A model generated the notes under the pieces. That model ran no database searches and was not told where the DNA came from. It was given only the letters and a program-made list of their open reading frames with translations. The position numbers were made by a program, and so were the translations under genes. Below are positions 24,198 to 30,724 of a stretch of 34,312 nt of DNA, one piece after another. Each line of letters begins with the position of its first letter. The first letter of the stretch is position 1. This DNA is from Streptomyces spongiae (GTDB lineage: Bacteria > Actinomycetota > Actinomycetes > Streptomycetales > Streptomycetaceae), in the NCBI RefSeq assembly GCF_009377185.1, contig NZ_VJZC01000045.1:1-34312 (forward strand), given 5' to 3'.

Positions 24198-25139
24198 TCA
24201 CAGGGGTGTCGCGGCGTACAGGATGAGGAACATGGTCACGGCCGAGTTCGCCGACGACATCGCCGACACGGCCGCGCCCACCGCCGCTGCCCACGCGGCC
24301 AGGCCCACCGACGTGAACACGGAGGGCCAACTGCGCACCGCGGGCGCTGGATCGAGCAGGGCCGCCACCCTACGGGGCACCGGGCCCGCGGCGGCGAAGC
24401 CCGCGAGCGTCGCCACCGGGGTGCCGCGGGACACGAGTGCCGCCTTGCCGATCGCGCGGGCCACGACTCTGCGACTGCCGACGGCCTGCGCCGCGTCCTC
24501 GTCGGCCCACCGCTCCGCCGTGTACGACACCGCCGTACGCAGCGGCCGCAGGAAGGGGTTGGCGCGCGCGGCCAGTTGGACAGCCAGGAGGAACCGGTGG
24601 TGCCGGGCCACCAGATGGGCTCGCTCGTGGGCGAACAGCGCGCGCCGCTCGGCCGGTTCGAGGGAGCTCAGCAGAGCCGTGGTCACCACCACACGGCCAC
24701 CGCGGCCACGACGGCCACCGGGCAGCGCGTACGCGTACGGCACCGCGTCGGGCAGGACCGCCACCTCCGTGTCCGGCAGGCCCGTCAGCGCCCGGTGGGC
24801 ACCGCGACGGACCCGGCTGTGCCTCCCCAGGGTGCGAGCGCAGGCCAGCAGGACCGCGAGCAACGCCGGAATGGCCAGCCTGCCGGCGACCTCGTCGTAC
24901 GGCACCGCCTCGCGCACCTCGGGGTCCGACCAGCCGTCGGGCAGCGGGTTGCCCGGCAGTTGCGCCGTGCCGACCACCATGAGCAGCCCCAGGCACACCG
25001 TGCTGCACACCGCCGTCACCACGGCCACTGTGGTCAGCAGACGGGTCGCGGCCCTCGGATGCAGATGCTGCTCGGCCAGCCGCGCGATCGGCCACGCCGT
25101 CAACGGCAGCACCAGCGGCAGAAAGACGAACACCCCCAT
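24198..25139 (-). CDS. M56/M48-type membrane metalloprotease, BlaR1-like
   Basis: 313 residues with hydrophobic helices at the N-terminus, around residue 90 and at the C-terminus. The zinc motif HERAH (171-175) lies in ALFAHERAHLVARHH, with the likely third ligand at E209 in YTAERWADEDAA. This matches actinobacterial M56 proteases paired with BlaI regulators, but there is no exterior penicillin-binding sensor domain as in true BlaR1. It lies six bases downstream of the BlaI-type gene. In such pairs the protease inactivates the repressor after a membrane signal; here that is inferred. Confidence 0.9.
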   Translation of the reverse strand: MGVFVFLPLVLPLTAWPIARLAEQHLHPRAATRLLTTVAVVTAVCSTVCLGLLMVVGTAQLPGNPLPDGWSDPEVREAVPYDEVAGRLAIPALLAVLLACARTLGRHSRVRRGAHRALTGLPDTEVAVLPDAVPYAYALPGGRRGRGGRVVVTTALLSSLEPAERRALFAHERAHLVARHHRFLLAVQLAARANPFLRPLRTAVSYTAERWADEDAAQAVGSRRVVARAIGKAALVSRGTPVATLAGFAAAGPVPRRVAALLDPAPAVRSWPSVFTSVGLAAWAAAVGAAVSAMSSANSAVTMFLILYAATPL

Positions 25140-25145
25140 CAGGCT

Positions 25146-25535
25146 TCAGTCTTCCCCTTCGCCCTCGACCCGGCCCAGCAGTTCACGCAGCAGTCGCTCG
25201 TCGTCCGGCCCCAGTCCCGTCACGAAGCTCGCCAGCACCGCCCCTCGGTCGCTCTCGCCGTCGAGCACCCTGCGCATCTTGTGCGCGGCGAGCCCGGCCT
25301 GGTCCGAGGCAGGGGTCCATGCGAAGGACCGGCCGGCGCGCTCTCGGGTCACCGCCCCCTTGGTCAGCAACCTGGTCAGGATCGTGATCACCGTCGTGTA
25401 GGCCAGATCGCCGCCCAGGTGCTCCTGCACCCACCCTGCCGTCGCGGGCCCGTCCGCCTCACGCAGGGCGGACAGGACCAGCGCCTCGAGCTCACCCTGT
25501 CCCCGCCGCCGGGCGCGCTGTGGGTGATCCGTCAC
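25146..25535 (-). CDS. BlaI/MecI/CopY-family repressor
   Basis: 129 residues from the GTG at 25535, which follows GGGAG; an upstream extension to 25700 is open but would run through the operator. A winged helix (ELEALVLSALREADGPATAGWVQEHL, then AYTTVITILTRLLTKGAVTRERAGRSFAWTP) is followed by a C-terminal dimerisation helix (LASFVTGLGPDDERLLRELL). BlaI proteins bind TACA/TGTA palindromes as dimers and are cleaved or inactivated by the partner M56 protease. Such a box is present upstream at 25648-25663. Confidence 0.93.
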   Translation of the reverse strand: MTDHPQRARRRGQGELEALVLSALREADGPATAGWVQEHLGGDLAYTTVITILTRLLTKGAVTRERAGRSFAWTPASDQAGLAAHKMRRVLDGESDRGAVLASFVTGLGPDDERLLRELLGRVEGEGED

Positions 25536-25647
25536 GTCCTGTCTCCCTTCCGCCGCCGACCGCTTCCCGAGCGGCCATCGTATAGACGGCGGCGACCGCC
25601 GCGGCCCTTCCCTCGACTCCCGCGCGATCACGCACCCCCAACAATCT

Positions 25648-25663
25648 TCTACAGTGTTGTAGA
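25648..25663. promoter_or_regulatory. BlaI-type operator
   Basis: TCTACA-GTGT-TGTAGA is a perfect six-base inverted repeat that contains the TACA/TGTA core known for BlaI, MecI and CopY repressors. It lies in the divergent gap, 61 bases before the terD start and 113 bases before blaI. A -10-like TAGAAT on the minus strand (25668-25663) abuts it. It could control both directions. Confidence 0.75.
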
Positions 25664-25723
25664 TTCTACGTCGGGGACCGCACCGGCGGTCGTCGATCAC
25701 ACCTGCTCAACAAGGAGTACACA

Positions 25724-26299
25724 GTGGGAGTTTCCCTGTCCAAGGGCGGCAACGTCTCGCTCAGCAAGGAGGCGCCCGGCCTCACCGCCGTGCTGGTCGG
25801 TCTCGGCTGGGACGTGCGCACCACGACCGGCACGGACTACGACCTCGACGCCTCCGCACTGCTGCTCGACGCCTCCGGCAAGGTGGTCTCCGACCAGCAC
25901 TTCATCTTCTACAACAACCTCAGGAGCCCCGACGGTTCGGTCGAGCACACCGGCGACAACCTCACCGGTGAGGGCGAGGGCGACGACGAGTCCGTCAAGG
26001 TGGACCTCGTCTCCGTGCCCGCCGGGGTCGACCGGATCGTCTTCCCCGTCTCCATCCACGACGCCGAGAACCGCCGCCAGAGTTTCGGCCAGGTCAGCAA
26101 TGCCTTCATCCGCGTCGTCAACCAGGCCGGCGGCGCCGAGATCGCCCGCTACGACCTCTCCGAGGACGCCTCCACCGAGACCGCCATGGTCTTCGGCGAG
26201 CTCTACCGGGGCGGCGCCGACTGGAAGTTCCGCGCCGTCGGGCAGGGTTACGCCTCCGGACTGGCCGGCATCGCCGCCGACTTCGGCGTCAACATCTGA
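25724..26299 (+). CDS. TerD-family protein
   Basis: 191 residues, the normal length of TerD/TerE stress proteins, from the GTG at 25724 after AAGGAG. It begins with the family signature [20 protein letters not shown], and carries the calcium-binding type acidic segment [14 protein letters not shown] and the block [28 protein letters not shown]. TerD proteins are cytoplasmic, bind Ca2+ and are tied to tellurite resistance, stress and, in Streptomyces, differentiation. No other ter genes are present here. A BlaI-type box lies just upstream. Confidence 0.95.
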   Translation: MGVSLSKGGNVSLSKEAPGLTAVLVGLGWDVRTTTGTDYDLDASALLLDASGKVVSDQHFIFYNNLRSPDGSVEHTGDNLTGEGEGDDESVKVDLVSVPAGVDRIVFPVSIHDAENRRQSFGQVSNAFIRVVNQAGGAEIARYDLSEDASTETAMVFGELYRGGADWKFRAVGQGYASGLAGIAADFGVNI

Positions 26300-26322
26300 A
26301 CCTTCAGCCGTCAGGAGACCAC

Positions 26323-26637
26323 GTGCCCCACCCGACCGGCCGGACCGCGCGGTGCCGGCGCGCCCCCACCGACCTGCTGACCGCGCTGGCGATCCTCACA
26401 CCGCCCCTGGCCGTCACGTCCGCCGTCGCTCTGCTCGTCCTCGGCCACGTTCTCCAACTGGCCGACGTACGGGGCGCTTTGCCTGGCTCACTCGTCACCG
26501 CCGGCTGGATCCTGGCACTCGTCGCCGGCCTGAGCGCGCTCCTCGCCTTCGCGGCGCTGCTCAACACGGCGATACGCGCCCCCGCTCCACCCACGACGAG
26601 GCCACCCGGCGGGCAGGACCCCTCATGTCCGGACTGA
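26323..26637 (+). CDS. Small two-helix membrane protein
   Basis: 104 residues from a GTG after CAGGAG, 23 bases beyond terD and probably co-transcribed. Two hydrophobic stretches are clear (LLTALAILTPPLAVTSAVAL and VTAGWILALVAGLSALLAF), joined by a short loop. The C-terminus is polar and Pro-rich (PAPPTTRPPGGQDPSCPD). No family is recognised. The last 15 bases overlap the convergent monooxygenase gene, and the stop codon lies in a tandem repeat. Confidence 0.72.
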   Translation: MPHPTGRTARCRRAPTDLLTALAILTPPLAVTSAVALLVLGHVLQLADVRGALPGSLVTAGWILALVAGLSALLAFAALLNTAIRAPAPPTTRPPGGQDPSCPD

Positions 26638-28134
26638 GTGGTCAACTGAGTGGTCATAGGCCTCCGGGTCGAACCGGGCCAGACGTCGCCGCATCCGGCC
26701 CGTCGACCAGGGCCAGCTGAAGCTGTTGCGGCCGTTGCTGTCGAGGTAGTAGCTGGAGCAGCCGCCCGCGTTGTAGACGGTGGACGGCAGTGCCTGCTGG
26801 ACCTCGGCGTTGAAGGCGGCCTGGACTTCGGGGCGTACGTCCATGGTGGCCCAGCCCGCGGAGCGGAAGTGGCGCACCGCCCGTGCCATGTAGTCCAGTT
26901 GGGCTTCGAGGACCATGTAGGCGGAGGAGTGTCCGGTGCCGAGGTGCGGTCCGAGGAGGATGAACGCGTTGGGGAACCCGCTGACGGTGGTGCCGAGGTA
27001 GGCGTCCGGACTGCCCTTCCAGTGGTCGTCCAGACTGGCGCCGTCGGCGTCGAACACGCGTTGGGCGACGGGCATGTCGAGGATGTGGAAGCCCGTGCCC
27101 AGGATGATGGTGTCGACGTCCGCGGCACTGCCGTCGACCCCGATGACACGGCTGCCCTGGACGGACTCGACGGCCGTGGCGTGGACGGTGACGTTGGGCC
27201 GGGTCAGGGCGGGATAGTACGTGTTCGACAACAGGAGCCGTTTGCAGCCCAGGGTGTAGTCCGGGGTCAGTGCCCGGCGCAGCCGTGGGTCCTTGACCGT
27301 GGTCCTGAGATGGAGCGAGCCCAGCCTCTGCACCGCGCGCAGGAGGGACGGGTGCCGGAACCCCACGCCCAGGGCCTCCATCGCCGCGTACTCCGCGTTC
27401 CGCAGGGCCCGTTGGGCTGCCGGGACGCGCCGCATGAGCCATCGTTCGGCGTGGGGCACGTAGTGGTCGGGCTTGGGCAGCACCCACTGGGCGGTGCGCT
27501 GGAACAGGTGCAGCCGGCCGACGCGGGGCTGGATGGCGGGGACGAACTGTACGGCCGAGGCTCCGCTGCCGACGACCGCGACGCGTGCGCCGGTGAGGTC
27601 GTGGTCGTGGCGCCAGCGCGAGGAGTGGAAGACCTCGCCGGGGAAGTCCGCCAGGCCGGGTATGCCGGGGAGCAGCGGTTCGTGCCAGGGCCCGGCTGCC
27701 GCGATCAGGAAGCGGGCGGTGTAGCGGCCGCGGGTGGTCTCGACGTGCCAGCGGGCGTCTCGGGGGTCCCACCCCGCGCGTGTTGCCTCGGTGCCGAAGC
27801 GGATGAGTGGCGTGATGCCGTACGCGGCCGCCGTGGTGCGCAGGTAGGCGCGGATCTCGGGCTGGCCGGCGAAGGCGCGCGTCCACTCCGGGTTGGGCGC
27901 GAAGGAGTAGGAGTACAGGGCGGAGGGGACGTCGCAGGCGCAGCCCGGATAGGTGTTGTCCCGCCAGGTGCCGCCCAGGTCGTCCGCCTTCTCGATGAGG
28001 ACGAGGTCGTGCATGCCGGCCTGGCGCAGCTTGATGGCCGCTCCGATGCCGGACAGACCGCTGCCGATGACCAGCGCCTCCACGTCGCGGGTCTCACGGG
28101 TGACGGCCGTCGTGAGGCTGTCGGGGTGCGGCAT
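26623..28134 (-). CDS. Flavin-containing monooxygenase, Baeyer-Villiger type
   Basis: 503 residues. The FAD Rossmann motif GSGLSG is at 24-29 and the NADPH motif GSGASA at 189-194. The Baeyer-Villiger fingerprint F-x-G-x-x-x-H-x-x-x-W is at 164-174 (FPGEVFHSSRW). The residue after the tryptophan is Arg, whereas Pro or Asp is usual. The family inserts oxygen next to a ketone, giving an ester or lactone, with NADPH and O2. The ATG starts one base past the stop of the patatin gene, so the two are co-transcribed. A hydroxylating flavin monooxygenase is the alternative. Confidence 0.9.
   Translation of the reverse strand: MPHPDSLTTAVTRETRDVEALVIGSGLSGIGAAIKLRQAGMHDLVLIEKADDLGGTWRDNTYPGCACDVPSALYSYSFAPNPEWTRAFAGQPEIRAYLRTTAAAYGITPLIRFGTEATRAGWDPRDARWHVETTRGRYTARFLIAAAGPWHEPLLPGIPGLADFPGEVFHSSRWRHDHDLTGARVAVVGSGASAVQFVPAIQPRVGRLHLFQRTAQWVLPKPDHYVPHAERWLMRRVPAAQRALRNAEYAAMEALGVGFRHPSLLRAVQRLGSLHLRTTVKDPRLRRALTPDYTLGCKRLLLSNTYYPALTRPNVTVHATAVESVQGSRVIGVDGSAADVDTIILGTGFHILDMPVAQRVFDADGASLDDHWKGSPDAYLGTTVSGFPNAFILLGPHLGTGHSSAYMVLEAQLDYMARAVRHFRSAGWATMDVRPEVQAAFNAEVQQALPSTVYNAGGCSSYYLDSNGRNSFSWPWSTGRMRRRLARFDPEAYDHSVDHSVRT
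26633..26656. repeat. Two perfect 12-base tandem units at convergent gene ends
   Basis: ACTGAGTGGTCA occurs at 26633-26644 and again directly at 26645-26656. On the plus strand the first copy holds the TGA stop of the small membrane protein (26635-26637). On the minus strand the repeat is in frame and gives the duplicated DHSV in the monooxygenase tail DHSVDHSVRT. Confidence 0.88.
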
Positions 28135-28135
28135 G

Positions 28136-29140
28136 TCAGGCTCCTGTCCGGGCGTCGGGGCGCTGGCCCGTGCGGTGGTGCCCGGCGGGAGGCGGGAGGC
28201 TGTCGCGGACGACGGCCCGCGTGGTGCGCAGGGCGGTCTCCAGAACGGCCGGGCGGCGCCGGGCGTCCATGAAGTTGCCGCCCATCACCTCCAGGTCGGC
28301 GGCGGTGGGTTCGATACGGACGACCCGGGTGCCCGTGGCCCGCAACGCGGCGCACTCCGCGGTGAGCGTGCGGGTCATGGCGCGGCGCAGCAGCGCTTCC
28401 GCCCGGCCGAGCCCTCTGCGCGGGGCGGGCGAGAGCGAGCTCATCGGCGCGATGACGTACACCTCGTCGAGCCCGCTGGGAACCAGGAGGTCGGCGGACG
28501 CGGTGGAGAGGATGCCGCCGTCCGCATAGCGTCGGCCGCCGATGCGCACGGGCGGGAACCAGCCGGGGACCGCCCAGGACGCCCGCAGCGCGTCGCGCAG
28601 GGCGGCCGGAGGGGTGTCGGGGTGCCCGAAGACCGTGCGTCGGCCCGTGTCGAAGTCGGTGGCCACCAGCCAGGTCGCGGGATGCCCGACCCACTGTCCG
28701 GCAGGTGTCAGTAAGTCCGACAGGGCCGCCAGCCGGCCGGCGTCACCACGGCCCTGCGGCAGCAGGCCGGAGAGGCCGGCCAGCGCGGGAACGGTGCGGC
28801 GCAGCGCGTGCCGTGCCAGCCCCGGCGCCCCGGAGAAGAGCGCGGGCCGTGGCGGGATCCCCCGGGGCGCGGCAGCGAAGTGGCGTACCAGTTCCGGGCG
28901 GGCGTCCTGCTGGGCGAGTTGCGCGGCCAGCAGTTCCTCCACACCGATGCCGCCGCCGAGCAGGGCCGCGAGCTCCGCCCCGGCGGAGGTGCCCACCAGG
29001 ACCTCGGCGTCGCGCGGGTCCCATCGCAGGGCCTGCTGGAGCGAGTGCAGCGCGCTGATGGTCCAGGCTGCGCCGAGTGTTCCACCGCAGCCCAGCACCA
29101 GTCCGCGGGAAGGGGTCGTTCGTGTGGCCGCTGAGGTCAC
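28136..29140 (-). CDS. Patatin-like phospholipase/lipid acyl hydrolase
   Basis: About 334 residues from the GTG at 29140, which has GGAG nine bases upstream; an ATG at 29158 is the alternative. The patatin features are an oxyanion glycine block (VLGCGGTLG), the nucleophile S52 in GTSAG and the catalytic D207 in YADGGI. It should hydrolyse acyl esters of lipids using a Ser-Asp dyad. Codon 143 (28712-28714) is TTA, so expression may need bldA. It leads an operon with the monooxygenase, whose ester products it might cleave; that link is inferred. Confidence 0.9.
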   Translation of the reverse strand: MTSAATRTTPSRGLVLGCGGTLGAAWTISALHSLQQALRWDPRDAEVLVGTSAGAELAALLGGGIGVEELLAAQLAQQDARPELVRHFAAAPRGIPPRPALFSGAPGLARHALRRTVPALAGLSGLLPQGRGDAGRLAALSDLLTPAGQWVGHPATWLVATDFDTGRRTVFGHPDTPPAALRDALRASWAVPGWFPPVRIGGRRYADGGILSTASADLLVPSGLDEVYVIAPMSSLSPAPRRGLGRAEALLRRAMTRTLTAECAALRATGTRVVRIEPTAADLEVMGGNFMDARRRPAVLETALRTTRAVVRDSLPPPAGHHRTGQRPDARTGA

Positions 29141-29173
29141 TTGAGGTTCTCCGCCCATTCGGATACCGACGAG

Positions 29174-29198
29174 ATCCGGATACTAGTGGTATCCGGAT
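29174..29198. promoter_or_regulatory. Palindromic operator between patatin and TetR genes
   Basis: ATCCGGATAC (29174-29183) and GTATCCGGAT (29189-29198) are perfect ten-base arms around TAGTG. A further partial copy (TTCGGATACC, about 29158-29167) lies towards the patatin gene. The position, in the gap between a divergent lipase/monooxygenase operon and a TetR gene, makes it the probable binding site of that TetR. Confidence 0.75.
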
Positions 29199-29287
29199 GG
29201 GCGGCGACAGCCCTGCGCGGAGATAGGATCCGAGGGCTTCGGGGAACTTCAGGGGAACACCGCGCAGGACGGGAGAGGGAGCGAGAC

Positions 29288-29881
29288 ATGGCCCGCCTCA
29301 GCCGCGTCGAGAGTCAGGAACGCACGCGGGAGCGGCTCGTCGCCACCGCGCGGGAGTTGTTCCTGCGCGACGGCTACGGCGCCACGTCGCTCAGCGATGT
29401 CGCGGAGACGGCCGGCTACTCCAAGGGCGCCGTCTACTCCAACTTCCGCGGCAAGGACCACCTGTGCCTCGCCGTCCTCGACGACATCCGGGCCGAGCAG
29501 CTGGCCCTGCTCACGGAGTCCGTCATGCGTGACACCCGGATCGAGGACCGTCTCGCGACGTTCACCGCGTGGGCCGAGGCGCACATCGGCGACGAGGCCT
29601 GGACCACGCTGGAGGTCGAGTTCCTCACCCGGGCCCGTCACGACGACGAGATCCGGCATGAGATCACGGCACGTGTCGCCGCGATCCGCGAGGCGCTGGC
29701 CCAGCTCCTCGAAGCGCTGGCCCAGGAGTTGGGCGCCTCCTTGGCCATGCCTGCCGACCAGGCGGCGATGACCCTGCTCAGCCTCGGCATCGGGATCGGC
29801 GTCCAGCGGATCGCCGACCCGACCGTCCCCACCGCCGTCCTGACGGACACGCTGCGGCTCGTGCTGCGGATGAGCCCGTAG
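29288..29881 (+). CDS. TetR-family transcriptional regulator
   Basis: 197 residues from the ATG at 29288 with a GGGAGAGGGAG site. The N-terminal helix-turn-helix is standard (RERLVATARELFLRDGYGATSLSDVAETAGYSKGAVYSNFRGKDHL). The C-terminal ligand domain includes DDEIRHEITARVAAIREALAQ. It is divergent from the patatin/monooxygenase operon, with a perfect palindrome between them, so it is probably the repressor of that operon and of itself. The inducer may be a lipid or ketone, which is a guess from the neighbours. Confidence 0.93.
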   Translation: MARLSRVESQERTRERLVATARELFLRDGYGATSLSDVAETAGYSKGAVYSNFRGKDHLCLAVLDDIRAEQLALLTESVMRDTRIEDRLATFTAWAEAHIGDEAWTTLEVEFLTRARHDDEIRHEITARVAAIREALAQLLEALAQELGASLAMPADQAAMTLLSLGIGIGVQRIADPTVPTAVLTDTLRLVLRMSP

Positions 29882-29893
29882 GCGCTTGTGTTT

Positions 29894-29956
29894 CAGGAGT
29901 GCCCGAAGCGGGCTCAGGAATGCCCGAGGCGGGCTCAGGAGTGCCCGAGGCGGGCG
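29894..29956. repeat. Three tandem 21-base units with hairpins at convergent gene ends
   Basis: The units start with CAGGA and contain TGCCCGARGCGGGC; they lie at 29894-29914, 29915-29935 and 29936-29956 and differ by one or two bases. Each contains a five-pair stem, GCCCG/CGGGC, with a three-base loop. The DUF2238 stop codon (29935-29937, minus strand) spans two units. Read on the minus strand, each unit encodes A-R-(L/F)-G-H-S-stop. The array begins 13 bases after the TetR stop and may serve as a tandem terminator. Confidence 0.92.
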
Positions 29957-30621
29957 AGATGCCGGTCGTGCACCCGGCTGAGGAGCAGCAGCGAGCACGT
30001 GGCCCCGATCAGGGCGCAGAACATGTCCCACTGGGTGTCCCACACGTCTCCCTGGGTGGCGAGGAACGCGTCGGCGGCGTGGCCGCCCGCCACGGCAGCG
30101 GCCCACTCCAGCATCTCGAAGACCGCGCTGAAGGCCAGGCAGGCGCAGACGGTCAGCGGAGCCAGCCAGCGGCTGCCGCGCAGCGGCGAGGTGCGGACGA
30201 GGAGTTCGCGGACCAGGATCGCGGGGACGAAGCCCTGCATGAGGTGGCCGAACCGGTCGTAGGGGTTGCGCTCCAGGCCGAACCAGTCGCGCACCCAGTC
30301 ACCCGCGGGGACTTCCGCGTAGGTGTAGTGGCCTCCCACGATGAGGACCAGCGCGTGTGCGGCCAGCAGGCAGCACAACAGATCGCTGAGCGGGAACCGC
30401 TTGCGCAGCAGGACCACAAGCGGCAGTCCGACCATCACCCACACGGTCTCCAGCACCCAGGTGGTCGGGTCCTTCGGGTACCACGCCGACACCGCGAGCG
30501 CGAGGGTGACGACGGCCAGCAGGACGACGGGGAGCCGCCGGCCGGTGCCACGGCCGGAGCGACGAGCGGCGGACGGCCGGGGTTCCGCCGACGAGCGAAC
30601 GGCGGTCGGGAGGGCGGACAT
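29935..30621 (-). CDS. DUF2238 (YjdF-like) inner-membrane protein
   Basis: 228 residues with about six hydrophobic helices. The family's polar motifs are clear: RNPYDRFGHLMQGFVPAI and AFSAVFEMLEWAAA, then DVWDTQWDMFCALIGA. The Asp, His and Glu residues in or near helices suggest a buried polar site. The ATG has GAGGAG nine bases upstream. The family's function is unknown. The last codons and the stop lie in a three-copy tandem repeat. A palindrome 61 bases upstream may control it. Confidence 0.9.
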   Translation of the reverse strand: MSALPTAVRSSAEPRPSAARRSGRGTGRRLPVVLLAVVTLALAVSAWYPKDPTTWVLETVWVMVGLPLVVLLRKRFPLSDLLCCLLAAHALVLIVGGHYTYAEVPAGDWVRDWFGLERNPYDRFGHLMQGFVPAILVRELLVRTSPLRGSRWLAPLTVCACLAFSAVFEMLEWAAAVAGGHAADAFLATQGDVWDTQWDMFCALIGATCSLLLLSRVHDRHLARLGHS

Positions 30622-30681
30622 GATGATGATCTCCTCGTGTCAGGGTGGTCATCATCGTCCGGTCGCTCCCGACCGCCGGTC

Positions 30682-30699
30682 ATGAGTACGGGTACTCAT
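30682..30699. promoter_or_regulatory. Perfect palindrome upstream of the DUF2238 gene
   Basis: ATGAGTAC (30682-30689) and GTACTCAT (30692-30699) are perfect eight-base arms around GG. It is AT-richer than its surroundings and lies 60 bases before the DUF2238 start and 26 bases beyond the galactanase stop. An operator is more likely than a terminator, given the two-base centre. Confidence 0.6.
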
Positions 30700-30724
30700 C
30701 GGCACCTGTGGTGCTGCCCGGGTG

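Noticed and set aside
22561..25401. 946-codon plus-strand open frame
   Set aside because: It is antisense to the LCP, M56 and BlaI genes and runs across promoters and operators; no domain is recognisable.
24576..26720. 714-codon plus-strand open frame
   Set aside because: It overlaps the M56, BlaI and terD genes in the wrong frame; the tail is Pro/Ser/Arg-rich shadow sequence.
26650..28272. 540-codon plus-strand open frame
   Set aside because: It is antisense to the flavin monooxygenase, which has intact FAD, NADPH and fingerprint motifs.
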